Shown here in pieces: positions 46,484-58,352 of a stretch of DNA of 64,000 bases. The translations under genes and the position numbers were made by a program. The number at the start of each line of letters is the position of its first letter. Position 1 is the stretch's first letter. Under the pieces are notes generated by a model. It searched no databases. It had not been told where the DNA came from and saw nothing but the letters and a program-made list of their open reading frames with translations. This DNA is from Protonemura montana (Eukaryota; Arthropoda; Insecta; Plecoptera; Nemouridae): NCBI GenBank assembly GCA_947568835.1, contig OX387603.1:4748701-4812700 (forward strand). Reading direction: 5' to 3'.

Positions 46484-46705
46484 GAACGGTTTTGCGTGTT
46501 GGAAACATCGGTTCTCGTGAGATCTCCGACGTTAAGCAACACTGCGCTGAGTCAGGTATTGGATGGGTGACCATCATACACATGACCAGTTCTATTCGGG
46601 AGAGAGGTCGGAGGAATAAAAGTTAGTACAGCAACTTCATTAGCCTTGCTTATCAAACACTCGACTGCATGGATTTGTGGAGGAATCCTGCTGTTCAAGT
46701 TGTAC
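46484..46705 (+). mobile_element. 5S-derived SINE, 3'-truncated, between modules P and Q (copy 2)
   Basis: GAACGGTTTTGCGTGTTGGA, CGGTTCTCGTGAGATCTCCG, GTTAAGCAACACTGCGCTGA and GTATTGGATGGGTGACC. It has the same P/SINE/Q junctions as copy 1, so the insertion predates the spread of the composite. Confidence 0.82.
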
Positions 46706-47330
46706 CTTCCTGAAATCCTTACTGGAATATACCTAAATTTCAGCCGAACTTCTCAATTTCCATTCTCACCGTTTTCACAATGCTAAAGGCCAGTTATATA
46801 AGCAGGTTAAGATGAAAACAGATGTACCTGATTAGGTTTAACCATGTGGATGAGTCTCATAAATTAAGTTGGACATATTAAAACTGCCCGTTGGAAGAAA
46901 TATTGCCCAAAGTTGTATATGCACTCCTAAGTAAATGTCACAAAGAAAAGAAATTAGATTCACAGTTTTGTCAAAGGTTGACAAACAAACCGTTTCCAAA
47001 CTTTTAACTTTTGTTTATTTTTATCTTTTAAAGTTGATGGATTTAATGCTTATTGAATGGCAAACACTACAATACGTGTACCTACCCAACTTTTATCACC
47101 AACTCTCCCATCCCTAGGGGGTGGTAATACAACACTACCATGTAGCAAGCGTGTTTACCACATTCAAAGCGAAAAGATAACATATGCTTAAAAAATCATA
47201 AATGACATAAAAATATTTGATACAATAATTTAAAATCAATATGAACATAATATAAAACTCTTATAGACATAAATAAACAAAATAAAATACCGACGGGTCG
47301 TCTTTTGGACGCTACGTCGTTATCATTGCG
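46706..47330 (+). repeat. Dispersed repeat module Q, copy 2, ending at the minisatellite
   Basis: CTTACTGGAATATACCTAAA through AAACAAAATAAAATACCGAC and GACGCTACGTCGTTATCATT. Where copy 1 continues into R, this copy passes directly into the TGACTCA array. Confidence 0.82.
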
Positions 47331-49960
47331 ACTCATTTGACTCATGTGACTCATGTGACTCATTTGACTCATTTGACTCATGTGACTCATTTGAGTCATT
47401 TGACTCATGTGACTCATTTGACTCATTTGACTCATTTGACTCATGTGACTCATTTGACTCATTTGACTCATTTGACTCATTTGACTCATGTGACTCATTT
47501 GACTTATTTGACTCATGTGACTCATGTGACTCATTTGACTCATGTGACTCATGTGACTCATGTGACTCATTTGACTCATTAGACTCATGTGACTCATTAG
47601 ACTCATGTGACTCATTTGACTCATTTGACTCATTTGACTCATATGACTCATTTGACTCATGTGACTCATTTGACTCATTTGACTCATTTGACTCATGTGT
47701 CTCATTTGACTCATTTGTCTCATTTGACTCATTTGACTCATTTGACTCATTTGACTCATTTGACTCATGTGACTCATTTGACTCATATGACTCATGTGAC
47801 TCATTTGACTCATTAGACTCATGTGACTCATTAGACTCATTTGACTCATGTGACTCATGTGACTCATTTGACTCATTTGACTCATTTGACTCATTTGACT
47901 CATTTGACTCATTTGACTCATTTGACTCATTTGACTCATTTGACTCATGTGACTCATTTGACTCATTTGACTCATGTGACTCATTTGACTCATGTGATTC
48001 ATGTGACTCATGTGACTCATTTGACTCATTTGACTCATTTGACTCATTTGACTCATTTGACTCATGTGACTCATTCGACTCATTTGACTCATTTGACTCA
48101 TTTGACTCATGTGACTCATTTGACTCATTTGACTCATGTGACTCATTTGACTCATTTGACTCATTTGACTCATTTGACTCATTTGACTCATTTGACTCAT
48201 TTGACTCATTTGACTCATTTGACTCATTTGACTCATTTGACTCATTTGACTCATTTGACTCATTTGACTCATTTGACTCATTTGACTCATTTGACTCATT
48301 TGACTCATTTGACTCATGTGACTCATTTGACTCATTTGACTCATTTGACTCATTTGACTCATTTGACTCATTTGACTCATGTGACTCATTTGACTCATTT
48401 GACTCATTTGACTCATTTGACTCATTTGACTCATGTGACTCATTTGACTCATTTGACTCATTTGACTCATGTGTCTCATTTGACTCATTTGTCTCATTTG
48501 ACTCATTTGACTCATTTGACTCATTTGACTCATTTGACTCATGTGACTCATTTGACTCATATGACTCATGTGACTCATTTGACTCATTAGACTCATGTGA
48601 CTCATTAGACTCATTTGACTCATGTGACTCATGTGACTCATTTGACTCATTTGACTCATTTGACTCATTTGACTCATTTGACTCATTTGACTCATTTGAC
48701 TCATTTGACTCATTTGACTCATTTGACTCATGTGACTCATTTGACTCATTTGACTCATGTGACTCATTTGACTCATGTGATTCATGTGACTCATGTGACT
48801 CATTTGACTCATTTGACTCATTTGACTCATTTGACTCATTTGACTCATGTGACTCATTCGACTCATTTGACTCATTTGACTCATTTGACTCATGTGACTC
48901 ATTTGACTCATTTGACTCATGTGACTCATTTGACTCATTTGACTCATTTGACTCATTTGACTCATTTGACTCATTTGACTCATTTGACTCATTTGACTCA
49001 TTTGACTCATTTGACTCATTTGACTCATTTGACTCATTTGACTCATTTGACTCATTTGACTCATTTGACTCATTTGACTCATTTGACTCATGTGACTCAT
49101 TTGACTCATTTGACTCATTTGACTCATTTGACTCATTTGACTCATTTGACTCATGTGACTCATTTGACTCATTTGACTCATTTGACTCATTTGACTCATT
49201 TGACTCATGTGACTCATTTGACTCATTTGACTCATTTGACTCATTTGACTCATTTGACTCATGTGACTCATTTGACTCATTTGACTCATGTGACTCATTT
49301 GACTCATGTGACTCATGTGACTCATTTGACTCATTTGACTCATTTGACTCATGTGACTCATTTGACTCATTTGACTCATTTGACTCATTTGACTCATGTG
49401 ACTCATTTGACTCATGTGACTCATTCGACTCATTTGACTCATTTGACTCATTTGACTCATTTGACTCATTTGACTCATGTGACTCATTTGACTCATTTGA
49501 CTCATGTGACTCATTTGACTCATTTGACTCATTTGACTCATGTGACTCATTTGACTCATTTGACTCATTTGACTCATTTGACTCATTTGACTCATGTGAC
49601 TCATTTGACTCATTTGACTCATGTGACTCATTTGACTCATTTGACTCATGTGACTCATTTGACTCATTTGACTCATGTGACTCATTTGACTCATTTGACT
49701 CATTTGACTCATTTGACTCATGTGACTCATTTGACTCATTTGACTCATTTGACTCATTTGACTCATTTGACTCATTTGACTCATGTGACTCATTTGACTC
49801 ATGTGACTCATTCGACTCATTTGACTCATGTGACTCATGTGACTCATTTGACTCATTTGACTCCTGTGACTAATGTGACTCATGTGACTCATTTGACTCA
49901 TGTGACTCATTCGACTCATTTGACTCATTTGACTCATGTGACTCATGTGACTCATTTGAC
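47331..49960. repeat. 9-bp minisatellite, ~290 units, each with an AP-1-type TGACTCA core
   Basis: Units are TTTGACTCA or TGTGACTCA with rare variants (for example TGTGTCTCA, ATATGACTCA, TTAGACTCA). 2630 bp correspond to ~292 units. Because the unit is a multiple of three, several frames stay open for hundreds of codons (MSQ/MSH on the minus strand, LTH/VTH on the plus strand); these are not genes. Confidence 0.97.
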
Positions 49961-52420
49961 GTGGAAGACGACGAAGAAGAAGACGACGAAGAGGAAGACG
50001 ACGAAGAGGAAGACGACGAAGAGGAAGATGACATAGAGGAGGACGACGAAGAGGAAGATGACGAAGAGGAAGACGACAAAGAGGAAGAGGAAGACGACGA
50101 AGAGGAAGACGACGAAGAGGAAGATGACGAAGAGGAAGACGACAAAGAGGAAGAGGAAGACGACGAAGAGGAAGACGACGAAGAGGAAGGTGACGAAGAG
50201 GAAGACGACGAAGAGGAAGACGACGAAGAGGAAGATGACAAAGAAGAGGAAGATGACGACGACGAAGAGGAAGACGACGACGAAGAGAAAGACGATGAAG
50301 AGGAAGACGATGAAGAAGAAGACGACGAAGAGGAAGACGACGAAGAGGAAGATGACAAAGAGGAGGACAAAGAAGAGGAAGATGACGAAGAGGAAGACGA
50401 CGAAGAGGAAGACGACGAAGAGGAAGATGACGAAGAGGAAGACGACAAAGAGGAAGAGGAAGACGACGAAGAGGAAGAGGAAGACGACGACAACGAAGAG
50501 GAAGACGATGAAGAGGAAGACGACGAAGAGGAAGACGACGAAGAGGAAGATGACGAAGAGGAAGACGACAAAGAGGAAGAGGAAGACGACGAAGAGGAAG
50601 ACGACGAAGAGGAAGATGACAAAGAGGAGGACGATGAAGAGGAAGAGGAAGACGACGACAACGAAGAGGAAGACGATGAAGAGGAAGACGACGAAGAGGA
50701 AGACGACGAAGAGGAAGATGACGAAGAGGAAGACGACAAAGAGGAATAGGAAGACGACGAAAAGGAAGACGACGAAGAGGAAGACGACGAAGAGGAAGAC
50801 GACGAAGAGGAAGATGACAAAGAAGAGGAAGATGACGACGACGAAGAGGAAGACGACGACGAAGAGGAAGATGACGAAGAGGAAGACGACGAAGAGGAAG
50901 ACGACGAAGAGGAAGATGACAAAGAAGAGGAAGATGACGACGACGAAGAGGAAGACGACGACGAAGAGGAAGACGACGACGAAGAGAAAGACGATGAAGA
51001 GGAAGACGACGAAGAGGAAGACGACGAAGAGGAAGATGGCGAAGAGGAAGACGACAAAGAGGAAGATGACAAAGAAGAGGAAGATGACGACGACGAAGAG
51101 GAAGACGACGACGACGAAGAGGAAGACGATGAAGAAGAAGACGACGAAGAGGAAGACGACGAAGAGGAAGACGACGAAGAAGAAGACGACGAAGATGAAT
51201 ACGACGAAGAGGAAGACGACGAAGAGGATGACGACGAAGAGGAAGACGACAAAGAGGACGAACGAAGAGAAAGACGACGAAGAGGAAGACGACGAAGGGG
51301 AAGACGACGAAGAGGAAGATGACGAAGAGGAAGGTGACGAAGAGGAAGCCGATGAAGAGGAAGAGGAAGACGACGAAGAGGAAGACGACGAAGAGGAAGA
51401 GGAAGACGACGAAGAGGAAGGTGACGAAGAGGAAGACGACGAAGAGGAAGACGACGAAGAGGAAGAGGAAGACGACGAAGAGGAAGACGACGAAGAGGAG
51501 GACGATGAAGAGGAAGACGACGAAGAGGAAGACGACGAAGAGGAAGACGACGAAAGGAAGGCCGTTGAAGAGGAAGACGACGAAGAGGAAGGTGATGAAG
51601 AGGAAGACGACGAAGAGGAAGACGACGAAGTGGAAGACGACGACGAAGAGAAAGACGATTAAGAGGAAGACGACGAAGAGGAGGACGACGACGAAGAGGA
51701 AGACGACGACGAAGAGGAAGACGACGACGAAGAGAAAGACGATGAAGAGGAAGACGACGAAGAGGAAGACGACGAAGAGGAATATGACGAAGAGGAAGAC
51801 GACGAAGAGGAAGAGGAAGACGACGAAGAGGAAGACGACGAAGAGGAAGACGACGAAGAGGATGATGACGAAGAGGAAGATGACGAAGAGGATGATGACG
51901 AAGAGAAAGACGACGAAGAGGAAGACGACTTAGAGGAAGATGACGAAGAGGAAGATGACGAAGAGGAGGACGACGAAGAGGAAGACGACGCAGAGGAAGA
52001 TGACGAAGAGGAAGGTGATGAAGAGGAAGACGACGAAGAGGAAGACGACGAAGTGGAAGACGACGAAGAGGAGGACGACGAAGAGGAGGACGACGAAGAG
52101 GAAGACGACGAAGAGGAAGGTGATTAAGAGGAAGACGACGAAGAGGAAGACGACGAAGTGGAAGACGACGAAGAGGAGGACGACGAAGAGGAGGACGACG
52201 AAGAGGAGGACGACGAAGAGGAGGACGACGAAGAGGAAGACGACGAAGAGGAAGACGGCGAAGAGGAGGACGACGAAGTGGAAGGCGACGAAGAGGATGA
52301 CGACGAAGAGGAAGACGACGAAGAGGAAGATGACAAAGAGGAGGACGACGAAGAGGAAGGTGACGAAGAGGAAGACGACGAAGAGGAAGGTGACGAAGAG
52401 GAAGACGACGAAGAGGAGGA
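49961..52420. repeat. 15-bp minisatellite (GACGACGAAGAGGAA), ~2.46 kb
   Basis: Follows the 9-bp array without any spacer. Mostly 15-bp units with 9-, 12- and 24-bp variants and substitutions. The plus strand is almost free of T. Local higher-order copying is visible: the CAACGAAGAGG variant recurs 168 bp apart (50491 and 50659). Frames read DDEEE, KRKTT or Ser/Val/Phe-rich depending on frame and strand; none is supported as a gene. Confidence 0.95.
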
Positions 52421-54831
52421 TTTTACAAGATTTTCCAACTTGACTATCTGAATGTGCTGCTTGATGGGGTCCGGCCCAACCACAGAGGCACATTCTGATT
52501 AAACATGGCTGACAAGTAACCCTTAGGAGGCTTCAAACTTCCCACGAAGCCACTCAGGAACCCAGCAATGGACCATGTGATATAAGCCCATAGGCGCAAA
52601 TTCTAACATAAAGTAATAAAAAATATTGTGAGTAATTAAAAGAAACAGAAAAACAACCTATATCCAGGCACAAAATTAAATAAATCATTTCAAACACACA
52701 CAATTACTTATATACTGAGAATGCACTAAAAGGACACAATTACGACTAAAATAAGAAACTTACCATTTACCAAAGATGCGGAAATGTCTAAGCCAGCTGT
52801 AACTACCGGACGAAAAGCTAGTCCAACTAAAAAATCTTGTACATTGATAAGAACATACAAAGCCCAGATGAAGGCTGGGCTCTGTATTTAGGCAGAAGGA
52901 AAATTTGGGCCGGATTTTCAGAAGGGGTTTTACGGCGTCCAAATCCCAACACATATACGATTTATTGCTACCTTGAGTAACTAAACCTGATGTAACTATC
53001 AAAAGAAAACCCGGCCCAACTGAAAAATGTTGTACAATAATAAAAACATACTGAGGTACTTTTAGGCAGAAGGGAAATTTGGAAGTGGAAGTTACAGGAA
53101 TTCCAGTTTTACAAGCACCGCTAACTCGTGAAATTCATTTTCATCCAGGGATCCCAATCAAAAGGCTGTAGAGTTGTAAATTTTTATATCACAACGCAAT
53201 GTTTAGAATGACAATAATATCGCCATCAAATACAATTCAAATGCTTTAACAATATTTGAATTTCTATTTACGTGTTTGTGTTTACGTAAATCTTGCTAAC
53301 TGTGAGAGTGATTCATTTGATACTTACAAGCGTTTGTTCCGTGAGGTCAGTGGTCATGGCCGATCATAATCTGTAATTTGTGGAGATTATAATCAATCGC
53401 CCAGCATTAGCTTAACTTAAGACGCGCGAAAACCATGAAAAACGAACGTCCGAGGCGGGCCTCACGGGTGCAAACAGGAACATTATGCAAGCGAGCGATA
53501 AAGTCCTATGGCTTGTAAATTAGGTCACATGAATCTCAATGCATCTGAGGAAACTCTACTCTCCCTTATGACTCTATCTGCTATGATTTTATGTTAACTT
53601 AATTGACCACAATATTACATATTCTAGGCGTAAGGCAAGCTAAGAGAAAAAAACGCAACATGAGAGAAGACAAAAAACTTGGACATGAAACCTAGAAGAT
53701 CAAATTAACCTAATTCTGGCGACCCTCAACGATGGACAAAGCGACAAAGAAACGACTATTCTACACCAAAACCTAATCAACCTAACGAACCAATCAAAAC
53801 CTAACAAACCTACTACGGTTCGGTACCGAACCAATCTAACCGTGAAGAACGATACACCTCTAGCAAGAACCTACAACGACCAAAACTTGGTCAGGAAGTC
53901 TAACAACAATGGCCTTGTCCCCAAATATTTCTCGACTTCTCTCATGTCACACAAATTAATCAAGAATTATGAATATTTCCCGGACTCGAGACGCAAACTG
54001 CCTCTGAACTGACGTGACGTTATGCCCCGCAAAGCAAGCAATGAAAGATATTAACTAACTAACAAAGGTTTCCCATGTTTCCTCAGACACCCGAGTAAAC
54101 TCTCACAGCGCGTCCTCGCTACAATTTCCAGGGCTTGAAGCAAGGTGTCGTCTTGCACACATTCCTATTCTAGTGCATTTATTTGATCGTGTAGCATTCT
54201 GTTAGTTTGCATACAACTTCGATATCGACGGCCTATATAATTTAGTTCATACATGAACAATAGGTCTACCTAAACAAGACCGTTATTTTCTATAAATAGC
54301 TAAACAACGGTCAATGCGTACCCCATCTGTTATCTAATCTCATACCTGTCCTTTATGTGGTAAAAATTCGCTGAGAAAAATGTGACCCTCTCCACAGAGA
54401 GGTATGCCAATATGTCAAAAGTGATTGAAAACGGTCAAAGTTATTTAAAGCTTATTTAGTCATTTGATCGTGTATCAGAAGTGTACAGGATTTTAGCTCG
54501 TCGAAAGATAAAACAAAGAAAGCCAAACAAAATGTGCCATCTGTATAATTTCATGTAACGGAGGTTGTCGGTATGTTGGTACCGGTACATCGGTAAGTGG
54601 CCTGTCTCTTCGGTAGAATTCACTTGAAAATAAACACCCCAAAAAGAGATTGCGAAAATTGATTGAAATCAACTGAAAATGGTTTTATTATAAGCATTAT
54701 TTGTAAGCTTTATCTAACGTGACGTTTATACGTCAATTTGCTGGAGTTTCGATAGAGTTTATGCTACAACTATCTGTCAATAAAAAGTTTAGAAACATTC
54801 AAACGAAATCACACAAAAAAATAATAGTCCC
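52421..54831. repeat. Intergenic; one local direct repeat (about 52786-53085), otherwise nothing recognised
   Basis: GTCCAACTAAAAAATCTTGT...AGGCAGAAGGAAAATTTGG at 52820-52910 recurs, diverged, as GCCCAACTGAAAAATGTTGT...AGGCAGAAGGGAAATTTGG at 53013-53080. The rest is AT-rich. Confidence 0.5.
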
Positions 54832-55194
54832 ATCATACACATGACCAGTTCTGTTCGGGATAATGATTGGGGGGATGAAAGTTAGAACAACAACTTCATT
54901 CGTCTTGCTCATCATCCTCTCGGCAGCATGGATTTGTAAAGGAATCCTGCTGTTCAAGTTGTACCGTCCATCGGAAGAGACGTTAAGCCGGTGGCCCCCT
55001 TGGTGCTCTTCGACAGGAGTAGGCTACTTGCCGGCACCAGGTTTCCCCTTCTCCCTTCTCGGCTAGGTTAGGTTCATCATCATTCTCATCATCATCCACT
55101 CATTCACCGACGCCATTAGACCAGTGCAGCATGGCCAGAAGTCAAAACAGTGCGTCGTTAAACACCACAAATAATAATAATAATAATAATAGTA
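54832..55194 (+). mobile_element. 5S-derived SINE lacking its 5S head
   Basis: Starts at CATCATACACATGACCAGTT and continues through the body (CAGCATGGATTTGTAAAGGA), the LINE-like part (CGTTAAGCCGGTGGCCCCCT, CATTAGACCAGTGCAGCATG, GTGCGTCGTTAAACACCACA) and an (AAT)n tail. It is 5'-truncated just after box C. Confidence 0.82.
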
Positions 55195-55915
55195 ATTACA
55201 ATAATTTAAATGAAAAGGCACACAATTGATGTCAGACCAAACTTTCACGCTTGTCCTGGCCGTACCAATGCAGTTAGAATTCTAGTGGCAATTATAATTT
55301 CTGTTGTGACTGTTATTAGTCCAGGCATAATAAGGTTTGAGATAGACATGAATAGTGTCAAGCTGAATTTTTCAGGATATCATCCTTACACCTTCCCAAA
55401 CTTTGGCCAGAAAGTTGATAAAAATCTAACCATGGCGTCATTGTTTTCCACCCATATTTAGGTTTGGCGTTGCTGAAATACGTAATTATTGGCGAAGATA
55501 AGGGAGGTATCAAAAAAGTTTCAACGGCAATGTTGTAGCTTATAAAATTACAAATCGAACAGTATCAATTTCATTGCAAATCTATTCAGGGATGACCAAG
55601 ATATTGCAGTTTAAAGATGAGGTATTTTTTTGCATTTGCTTTTTCTGGGCTATCTCTTGGGTTTTGACTATAATATTTTTAGTTCTATCGACGAGGAAAG
55701 CTTATTAAGTGTAAATAATAAGTATAAGTACATAGTTACGGCAGATTCCATTTTAGTAGCGTATAAAACATCCCAATAGAAACTCTAATAACGGTATATC
55801 AAACTAAACTATATGATAAACTATATAATTGTGTTACAAAATCTATGGTTTTTATTTCCACTTTTGTGAGAAAAATCTCATAAACATTGAATAGGAAGTG
55901 CTTTTATGTAGTCTC
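55195..55915. other. Intergenic, nothing recognised
   Basis: An 83-codon frame at 55210-55461 has a hydrophobic stretch but no similarity I recognise; not called. Confidence 0.4.
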
Positions 55916-56800
55916 TTAGTTTACAATGTTATGTGCAGATATATTTAAACAATTTTTTAGGGATGATTGGCATATATCGCCTTTAAACGTAAAACTATTC
56001 ATACACAGAGCTGGAGTTAATATTAGCTGCAGGTTCCCAGCACATCTCTTGTACTTTCGATATTGGTCTAACTTTACATTTCGGTTCAACTCTGAGTCAT
56101 CTGGGTCCTCTTCGAGTAAAATGTCGTTGTTGCACTTTGCTCTGTTGCACTGCCTGTACATATGGGAGCAGCATAATCCAGCTCGCACACAGCTGCACGA
56201 TGTCTTGCAATTGTAGCTCACTACATTAAATAACTTATCGGGAGATGGCAGCTGCAGGGTTGGTACTGGATTAAGTTCTTCATTTTTCAGTTTCCACTCC
56301 CAGAACGTGGCTGGAAGGTCATTCCCTCGCCACTGCTGCACTTGGTGGTAGACAAGGCAGGAATGTTGTCGCGCTGCAGCTGTTGTTGGCGGAAGGGTGG
56401 CCAAGTCGAAGTTGGAACTTAAAGCTTGCTTAGCCACCGTTCTCTTGTAGGATATGAACCTCAGCGCATCGAGGGATGTGGAGGTGGTGTCACCGTAAAG
56501 AGCTATCGGGAACTCCTCCCCTGCAGCAGCGATCGTTTCTGCGTCAGCATCAGGAGAGTTAAACACTTTTAAGGTTTCGCGCAGGCTTTCCTTCCGTGAT
56601 AAGATCTTGAGCGCCTTTCTCTTGCCCTGAAGGAACAATGCGGAGGTGGTGTCACATTCTGAGACGGCATGCAAGAACAGAATGTGCTCGTGGTCTGCAC
56701 CAAGTGCATCTTGCAGCAGTTGCGTGCTGTAGGCCCTCGGAGAGATCCTGGCGGTTCCGGGCTTGAAGAGGGGGACGTCTGCTGTTATAAGGCTGCTGCA
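55916..56800 (-). pseudogene. Transposon-associated invertebrate ORF fragment (CDTTSA family)
   Basis: The open frame at 55916-56674 extends upstream to ~56800 in the same frame without a start. Blocks: CDTTSALFLQGKRKALK, LPPTTAAARQHSCLVYHQVQ, WEWKL, and a Cys-rich tail (NCKTSCSCVRAGLCC...CNRAKCNN). This combination recurs as high-copy uncharacterised ORFs in invertebrate genomes and is presumably from a mobile element; its biochemical role is unknown to me. The Cys-rich tail may bind zinc. It is a fragment: the N-terminal half is missing and its edge lies at an inverted duplication. Confidence 0.6.
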
Positions 56801-57046
56801 GATGCTGACATGTTGATCTTTAACACTGACATCTAAGAATCAAATTCTGGATGCCGTGTAGCTATTGTTGGAACCGACACCAACCTCCTCGTGTTGGCAG
56901 TGGATCTGGCGGAACATTTGATTCTCCAGCATCTGATTCTTAGATGTCAGTGTTGAAGATAAACATGTCAGCATCTGCAGCAGCCAGAGAGATCCTGGCG
57001 GTTCCGGGCTTGAAGAGGGGGACGTCTGCTGTTAAAAGGCTAAATT
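56733..57046. repeat. Inverted plus direct duplication at the 5' edge of the CDTTSA-family ORF
   Basis: AGAGATCCTGGCGGTTCCGG...GACGTCTGCTGTTA occurs at 56735 and again at 56981 in direct orientation. In between, TGTTGATCTTTAACACTGAC...ATCTAAGAATCA (56813-56855) is mirrored at 56936-56972. The loop has a plus-strand reading AIVGTDTNLLVLAVDLAEHL, a separate piece of the same protein family. Confidence 0.75.
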
Positions 57047-57086
57047 CGGAAGGTAAATCATCATCATCACTCACTCATTTACCGGC

Positions 57087-57165
57087 ACTATTAGACCAGT
57101 GCCACATTAGCCGTTGTAAAAACAGTGCGTCATTAAACGTCACTAATCAATCAATCAATCTGCTC
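57087..57165 (+). repeat. Truncated SINE/LINE 3' tail
   Basis: CACTATTAGACCAGTGCCAC, AACAGTGCGTCATTAAACGT and (AATC)n; same tail as 11951-12026 and as the 3' end of the 5S-derived SINEs. Confidence 0.72.
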
Positions 57166-57719
57166 TTATGATCCACATCGCTGGTTCCTGCGATGTGAGC
57201 AAGGACTTGTCGGGAGAGCAAGGATTTCACGGGGCATGAAAATAAAACATCCGCGCACAAGGGATTAGGAGCGTCTTTAGGCGAGACAAGAAAAATATCT
57301 GCCGATTAAATGTATACGCAAGAAACCAGTTCTGGGTCGCTAAGAAGAAACGGCAGTACGAGATTAGGCAATGCGTGAACGGGCCGCCAAGCAAGTGGTC
57401 TCTGACAGGTCATTTCAACACCGGTTCTCATAAAATATGTATAAAACGAGCGACTGGAGCAGATCTTTTTGAGAATTGCTTGACCTCTCAAAAAAAAGAT
57501 TTTTGTGTGAACATACTCGGTTTTGTGTATGACATTGCTTGGTTGATATTGTGAATGCGGACCCTTGGTTCGCTGATGGTAAAAGCTCTAAGGTATATTA
57601 GGCATATTTACTTCCGGTCCGTTGTCACTGTCATTAAGTTGCGCTGGTAAGATCGCACTACAACGCAGAAAATATCGTATCTTGTAAAGGTTTGCAACAA
57701 GTTTTGCAACTAAAGTCAG
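57166..57719. other. Intergenic, nothing recognised
   Basis: No supported feature. Confidence 0.4.
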
Positions 57720-58352
57720 AATTTCACATATTTTAATCTCCTGATCAGTCCTATTTTGAGGTGTTGCCTATACCTAAAATTCAAAACTACATTTCACAAA
57801 ATTGCGTCAAGTAGCTGGGAACGAATGATGTTGTCAGGAAATTTAGGTTTCCTGTGAAAACTTTGAAGCAACTCGTGGTACGCGTGAGTGCCACGGGACT
57901 GCCTATACGTACGGTTAATCCAACCATGACAAGTTTCAACTGAAATAATCGTCTAAAACGAGGCGAAAATTTGTCTCTTCGTACCAGGCGAGTAGCCGAC
58001 AGAAGAGTATCGCCTGAAACCTACTGCATCGCTGTGCAAGTGACGTCACAACACGTGCTCGATCGACCCCCGCCTCGTTCTTTCGATCGACTGAAGCGCG
58101 GCTGCCATTGGCTGACCGGTTTTCGAAGTGGATCCAGGTGATAACAGCGATGGCGTCCACGGCTGCTATCACAGACCAAATGTTGTCCAGGTATGCAGAT
58201 GCTAAAGAACTGTAAATTCTCGTACTTTAATTGCAGATGTTTACTTAGATTAATTTTAACTATGTTAGCATTTGTTGATGTGAGCGTTCTTGACAAAATC
58301 AAGTCACATTGAGAGTAAAATTGCGTTTGAGCCCTCCTCGAATCGTCACATG
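57720..58352 (+). repeat. Dispersed repeat module P with upstream extension, copy 3, no SINE
   Basis: CTGATCAGTCCTATTTTGAG..., then CAACTCGTGGTACGCGTGAG and on to AGCCCTCCTCGAATCGTCAC. It ends just where copies 1 and 2 pass into the 5S-derived SINE; different sequence follows. Confidence 0.82.

Noticed and set aside
47196..49955. 919-codon minus-strand frame of MSQ/MSH repeats, and the LTH/VTH plus-strand frames
   Set aside because: The 9-bp unit is divisible by three and free of stops in these frames. The region is a minisatellite with no splice, start or conserved context.
47331..49960. CRISPR array
   Set aside because: No spacers: units are contiguous 9-mers in a eukaryotic repeat region.
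49870..52493. Long Asp/Glu-, Lys/Arg/Thr-, Ser- and Val/Phe-rich frames on both strands
   Set aside because: All are readings of a 15-bp repeat; they occur in several overlapping frames at once, as expected of low complexity.
55210..55461. 83-codon frame with a hydrophobic segment
   Set aside because: Too short and isolated; next to a SINE tail; no family recognised.
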